A DNA stretch of 8,127 nucleotides from JBIKVP01 sp044356745 (GTDB lineage: Bacteria > Pseudomonadota > Alphaproteobacteria > Rhizobiales > Beijerinckiaceae). The position numbers and the translations under genes were made by a program. How positions within the stretch are numbered: the first letter of the stretch is position 1; each line of letters begins with the position of its first letter. The notes under the pieces were generated by a model. The model was not told the DNA's origin, searched no databases, and saw only the letters and a program-made list of their open reading frames with translations. The DNA is taken from NCBI GenBank assembly GCA_044356745.1, contig JBIKVP010000083.1, forward strand, positions 1 through 8,127, in the 5' to 3' direction. Positions 4,682 through 8,127 of the stretch are shown one piece after another.

Positions 4682-7420
4682 TTATGCCGCGAGCTGACGC
4701 AACACATATTGCAAAATACCGCCGTTTTTGAAATATTCGAGTTCATCAAGTGTATCAATACGACAAAGAAGTGGAATTGTTGTAATGGTTCCTTCGGGAT
4801 CAGTAAGGACGGCAAAAAGCTTTTGACGTGGTTTAAGTCCCTCTGAAAGACCTAAAATTGTCACCGTTTCTTGTCCTGTAATTCCGTACGACATAATGGA
4901 ACCGCCGTTTTCAAAAACCAACGGAACAATGCCCATACCCACCAAATTAGAGCGATGAATACGCTCAAAACTTTGTGAAATCACTGCGCGAACGCCAAGC
5001 AAATTCGTTCCTTTTGCAGCCCAATCCCGCGAGGAGCCATTGCCGTATTCTACACCTGCAAATACGACCAGTGGAACCTGCTCTTTATGATACCGCATTG
5101 CCGCATCATAAATTGTCATTTCTTGATTAGACGGTTGATGAATAGTGAATCCACCTTCTTTGATATTGCCAGCCTCATCTTTGACCATGAGATTTTTAAT
5201 GCGAATGTTCGCAAATGTACCACGCATCATCACTTCATGATTTCCGCGGCGCGTACCATACTGGTTGAAATCAGCAATCGCCACTTTATGATCCATAAGA
5301 TAACGTCCAGCAGGACTGGCGGCTTTAATCGAACCAGCAGGCGAAATATGATCCGTCGTGATTTTATCGCCAAAGAGCGCTAATATTCGGGCATTTTCAA
5401 TATTCATAATGGGCTTTGGTGTCGCACTCATGCCAACAAAGTAAGGTGGGTTTTGCACATAGGTTGAAGTATTATCCCAGCCGTATATTTCACCCTCAGG
5501 TGCTTGAACCTTTTGCCAATTCTCATCACCCTTGAAGACATCTGCGTATTTCTCATTGAACAAATCTTTGGTTATAAACTGTTCAATGAACTCTTGGATT
5601 TCAATATTGCTTGGCCAGATGTCTTTAAGAAAAACGGGCTTTCCGTCTTTTCCTGTGCCAAGAGGCTCGGTTGTCACATCAATTTGCACAGATCCCGCAA
5701 GCGCGTAAGCCACGACTAAAGGGGGGGATGCCAGATAATTAGCTTGGACATCAGGGCTGACGCGTCCTTCAAAATTGCGATTACCAGACAAAACAGCGGC
5801 TGCAATCAACCCATTGTCATTAATTGTTTTTGATATCGCTGGTGAAAGAGGCCCAGAGTTTCCAATACAGGTTGTGCAGCCAAAACCGACAAGGTTAAAG
5901 CCTAATGCATCAAGATCTTTTTGTAAGCCGGCACGTTTGAGATATTCCGCTACGACTTGCGATCCTGGGGCAAGCGACGTTTTTACCCAAGGTTTTGTTT
6001 TCAAACCCTTCGCGCGCGCATTGCGAGCAAGTAGCCCAGCGCCAATGAGCACAGATGGGTTAGACGTATTCGTGCACGATGTGATGGCGGCGATGACCAC
6101 ATCACCATGTCCCAGATCAAAGTTATGACCTGCAACAGGAATGCGCTTTTGAAGCTCATGAGGCTTTTTGTATTCGCTCTCCATGACGCTTGCAAAACCC
6201 GTTTTGACACCAGTTAAGGCAACGCGCCCTTCAGGACGCTTCGGTCCCGCAAGCGAGGCTTCAACAGAGCCTAAATCAAGTTCCAATGTGTCTGTAAACA
6301 GTGGATCAGCCATATCAGCTTTACGGAAAAGTCCTTGCGCTTTTGTGTAAGCCTCAACAAGCGCTAAGCGCTCAGGTGTGCGCCCTGAAATGGTGAGATA
6401 ACGCAATGTTTCTTCATCCACAGGGAAAAAGCCACAAGTTGCGCCATACTCTGGTGCCATATTACTGATGGTGGCACGGTCAGCAAGTGACATAGAGGAC
6501 AGGCCAGGGCCAAAAAACTCAACGAATTTATTGACAACACCTTTTTTACGAAGAATTTGGGTTACGGTCAGCACGAGATCAGTTGCCGTAATACCTTCAT
6601 TGAGCGTGCCAGTCAGCTTAAAACCGATTACTTCAGGTAAAAGCATAGATTGCGGTTGCCCAAGCATTGCCGCTTCCGCTTCAATGCCGCCAACACCCCA
6701 ACCGAGCACCGATAATCCATTGACCATTGTGGTGTGCGAGTCGGTACCAACTAATGTATCTGGATAGGCGACTTCCACCTCAACAGGTTGCCCGTTTTCT
6801 GTAGCTTTTTGGCGACCTGTCCACACCGTTTGTGAAAGATATTCAAGGTTTACCTGATGGCAAATGCCTGTGCCGGGTGGAACAACTGAAAAGTTCTCAA
6901 ACGCTTGTTGACCCCATTTTAAAAACCGATAGCGCTCACCATTACGGGCATATTCCAGATCCACGTTGAGTTTAAACGCTTGTGGTGTACCGAACTCGTC
7001 AACAATCACCGAGTGATCAATCACGAGGTCAACAGGAACAAGCGGATTAATCTTATTAGGATCACCGCCTAGATTCTTCATGGCATCGCGCATAGCGGCC
7101 AGATCAACAACGGCCGGAACGCCTGTGAAATCCTGCATAAGAACGCGCGCTGGTCGAAAGGCAATCTCACATTCCTGTTTGCCACGATTATTGAGCCAGT
7201 CACGCACTGACTCAATATCCGTTTTCGTGACAGAGCGACCATCTTCATGACGAAGTAAATTCTCTAATAGAACCTTCATGGAAAAGGGCAGGGCTGAAAT
7301 ACCGCTCAAGCCATTTTTTTCTGCCTCAGCAAGTGAATAATAGACATAGGTCTTACCCCCTGCACTTAAAGTGCGCCGACAATGAAATGAATCGAGCGAA
7401 GCGGGCATGGCAGTGCTCAT
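4682..7420 (-). CDS. acnA: Aconitate hydratase A
   Basis: This enzyme of the TCA cycle interconverts citrate and isocitrate through cis-aconitate with a [4Fe-4S] cluster, in the cytoplasm. At 912 residues it has the length and layout of the AcnA/IRP1 branch. The three cluster cysteines are visible: C449 in TSCTNTSNP, and C515 and C518 in FGCTTCIGNSGP. Other signatures include L-V-G-T-D-S-H-T-T-M (223-232), the T-D-H-I-S-P-A-G-S-I start of the swivelling C-terminal domain (689-698), and the substrate-binding Y-G-N-G-S-S-R-D-W (792-800). No residue expected for catalysis appears to be missing. AAGGA at 7432-7428 lies seven bases upstream of the ATG and fixes the start. The gene runs towards the ftsH-SDR pair and away from the flagellin gene, with its own leader region. 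I saw no clear iron-responsive operator. Confidence 0.98.
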   Translation of the reverse strand: MSTAMPASLDSFHCRRTLSAGGKTYVYYSLAEAEKNGLSGISALPFSMKVLLENLLRHEDGRSVTKTDIESVRDWLNNRGKQECEIAFRPARVLMQDFTGVPAVVDLAAMRDAMKNLGGDPNKINPLVPVDLVIDHSVIVDEFGTPQAFKLNVDLEYARNGERYRFLKWGQQAFENFSVVPPGTGICHQVNLEYLSQTVWTGRQKATENGQPVEVEVAYPDTLVGTDSHTTMVNGLSVLGWGVGGIEAEAAMLGQPQSMLLPEVIGFKLTGTLNEGITATDLVLTVTQILRKKGVVNKFVEFFGPGLSSMSLADRATISNMAPEYGATCGFFPVDEETLRYLTISGRTPERLALVEAYTKAQGLFRKADMADPLFTDTLELDLGSVEASLAGPKRPEGRVALTGVKTGFASVMESEYKKPHELQKRIPVAGHNFDLGHGDVVIAAITSCTNTSNPSVLIGAGLLARNARAKGLKTKPWVKTSLAPGSQVVAEYLKRAGLQKDLDALGFNLVGFGCTTCIGNSGPLSPAISKTINDNGLIAAAVLSGNRNFEGRVSPDVQANYLASPPLVVAYALAGSVQIDVTTEPLGTGKDGKPVFLKDIWPSNIEIQEFIEQFITKDLFNEKYADVFKGDENWQKVQAPEGEIYGWDNTSTYVQNPPYFVGMSATPKPIMNIENARILALFGDKITTDHISPAGSIKAASPAGRYLMDHKVAIADFNQYGTRRGNHEVMMRGTFANIRIKNLMVKDEAGNIKEGGFTIHQPSNQEMTIYDAAMRYHKEQVPLVVFAGVEYGNGSSRDWAAKGTNLLGVRAVISQSFERIHRSNLVGMGIVPLVFENGGSIMSYGITGQETVTILGLSEGLKPRQKLFAVLTDPEGTITTIPLLCRIDTLDELEYFKNGGILQYVLRQLAA

Positions 7421-7484
7421 ATGATAGTCCTTTATGTAAATGCAAAAACGCGAATCGCACGTATCTTATGATCTATTTAGCAGC

Positions 7485-7513
7485 ATAATCTTGCCATTTG
7501 ACTACCAAGTCAC
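7485..7513 (-). promoter_or_regulatory. Candidate sigma-70-type promoter for acnA
   Basis: On the minus strand GTGACT (7513-7508) and GATTAT (7490-7485) are spaced by 17 bases, each matching the consensus at 4 of 6 positions. Transcription would start near 7478 and leave a leader of about 58 bases before the acnA ATG. Spacing is ideal but the boxes are moderate, so this is a suggestion only. Confidence 0.3.
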
Positions 7514-7614
7514 GCAATATGTTATTGTTTTGATGAAATTTTGAAGATGACTGACCATCTTAATTAGCACTCATTTAACCAAGCCAAACAATGCCTTGCA
7601 TTTAAATGATCGGC

Positions 7615-7641
7615 TTAACCCTTCATTAGGTAAACTATAAG
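7615..7641 (+). promoter_or_regulatory. Weak candidate promoter for flagellin
   Basis: TTAACC (7615-7620) and TATAAG (7636-7641) match the sigma-70 boxes at 4 of 6 and 5 of 6 positions, but the 15-base spacer is short. A GCGATAA at 7680-7686 is reminiscent of the flagellar sigma-28 -10 box, but no TAAA lies 15 bases upstream of it. Which factor drives this gene cannot be settled by eye. Confidence 0.2.
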
Positions 7642-7676
7642 TACCCTGAGAATGTTCTGACCAGAAATTTCAGAGC

Positions 7677-7692
7677 GACGCGATAATGCGTC
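7677..7692 (+). promoter_or_regulatory. Hairpin in the flagellin leader
   Basis: GACGC (7677-7681) and GCGTC (7688-7692) form a perfect 5-bp stem around the six-base loop GATAAT. It lies 15 bases ahead of the AAAGG ribosome binding site at 7708-7712. In Caulobacter, FlbT acts on the 5' leader of flagellin mRNA, so a leader hairpin here could have a similar role. That link is inference. Confidence 0.35.
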
Positions 7693-7719
7693 TTTAGAAC
7701 ATACCAGAAAGGTTACACT

Positions 7720-8127
7720 ATGTCAGGAAGTACAACAGTTTTATCGTTTGGGGTGCGTAACTCTCTGTTATCATTGCAGACAACGCAGAATAACATCTCA
7801 CTCTCACAACAGCGTCTTTCAACAGGAAAGCGCATCAATTCAGCTCTTGATAATCCAGCAGCCTTTTTTACAGCAGCAGGACTTCTACAACGCGGCAAAG
7901 ATTTGTCACGCCTTCAAGATGACCAGAATTTGGCGCTCAAAACACTTGAGGCCTCTGATAAAGGTATCAGGGGTGTAACAGCACTTGTCGAGCAAGCCCA
8001 AGGTCTCGCACGTCAGGCACTACAAACCAGTGATGCGACAATCCGTGCAAGTTTGGCGACACAGTTCGGTGTCATCAGAACACAGATTGATCAGCTTGCA
8101 GGCGATGCTGGCTATAACGGTCGTAAC
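7720..8127 (+). CDS. Flagellin, N-terminal part (cut by window end)
   Basis: Flagellin is the filament subunit exported by the flagellar type III system. The 136 visible residues cover the conserved N-terminal D0 helix and part of D1. N-S-L-L-S-L-Q-T-T-Q (14-23) is followed by the signature R-L-S-T-G-K-R-I-N-S-A-L-D-N-P-A (32-47), the coiled helix to about residue 70, G-I-R-G-V-T-A-L-V-E-Q-A (82-93), and the D-A-G-Y-N-G-R-N turn (129-136) where the window stops. The variant with F-F-T-A after D-N-P-A is of the alphaproteobacterial type. There is no signal peptide, as expected. The start is supported by AAAGG at 7708-7712, seven bases before the ATG. The C-terminal D0/D1 half and the variable region lie outside the window, so completeness cannot be judged. 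Confidence 0.95.
   Translation, partial: MSGSTTVLSFGVRNSLLSLQTTQNNISLSQQRLSTGKRINSALDNPAAFFTAAGLLQRGKDLSRLQDDQNLALKTLEASDKGIRGVTALVEQAQGLARQALQTSDATIRASLATQFGVIRTQIDQLAGDAGYNGRN

Larger units (their letters stand above)
7421..7719. other. Divergent intergenic region between acnA and flagellin
   Basis: About 300 bases hold no gene but must supply promoters for both flanking genes. Visible are a candidate acnA promoter, a weaker flagellin promoter candidate, a perfect 10-bp palindrome CATTTAAATG (7599-7608), a short TTCTG/CAGAA repeat (7655-7659 with 7662-7666), and a hairpin next to the flagellin ribosome binding site. Two TTAACC sequences (7575-7580 and 7615-7620) resemble CtrA half-sites, but no full TTAA-N7-TTAA site is present. 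I see no sigma-54 (GG-N10-GC) site of good quality. Confidence 0.55.

Noticed and set aside
5087..6767. Plus-strand ORFs opposite acnA
   Set aside because: They are antisense to an intact aconitase with all cluster cysteines and have no recognisable domains or ribosome binding sites.
7560..7620. Possible CtrA sites (several TTAA) upstream of flagellin
   Set aside because: The TTAA pairs are spaced by 9 or 11 bases, not the 7 needed for a standard CtrA site, and the region is AT-rich.
7713..7978. ORFs on both strands overlapping the flagellin start
   Set aside because: The flagellin frame has a clear ribosome binding site and family signature; the others are out-of-frame shadows.

Overview
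The window looks like part of the chromosome of a flagellated alphaproteobacterium with a rather low GC content, judged by eye. The evidence is an alphaproteobacterial-type flagellin amino terminus, a bacterial AcnA/IRP1-type aconitase, a remnant of a PAS sensor kinase of the HWE/HisKA_2 type common in this class, and a standard FtsH. A Rhodospirillales/Acetobacteraceae-like source is my best guess, but no rRNA or other strong taxonomic marker is present.

Positions 1-740 are a decayed zone. It holds the open tail of an unrecognised plus-strand gene (1-114), the first ~57 codons of a PAS-domain sensor gene on the minus strand (80-283) that loses its reading frame and similarity, and the last ~55 codons of a PHB-depolymerase/LpqC-type esterase on the minus strand (538-723) with no intact 5' part. 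Two hairpin-forming inverted repeats lie between the fragments. This pattern fits successive deletions at one locus.

Positions 870-1376 encode a hypoxanthine/deoxyinosine-type DNA glycosylase of the uracil-DNA glycosylase superfamily. A ~400-bp gene-free stretch follows, containing a long imperfect inverted repeat and a candidate sigma-70-type promoter. Next come ftsH (1779-3710), the membrane-bound AAA+ zinc protease, and 16 bp further on an atypical SDR-family NAD(P)-binding protein (3727-4593). These two are probably co-transcribed. An 88-bp convergent gap with a hairpin separates them from acnA (aconitate hydratase, minus strand, 7420-4682).

acnA and a flagellin gene (7720 to the window end, incomplete) diverge from a ~300-bp intergenic region. 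It must carry both promoters, and it holds a small hairpin directly ahead of the flagellin ribosome binding site. The intact genes are housekeeping or motility functions: DNA deamination repair, membrane protein quality control, TCA cycle and flagellar filament. I see no mobile element, CRISPR array, tRNA or rRNA, and no convincing new multi-gene system. The most unusual content is the eroded segment at the left and the structured non-coding elements.
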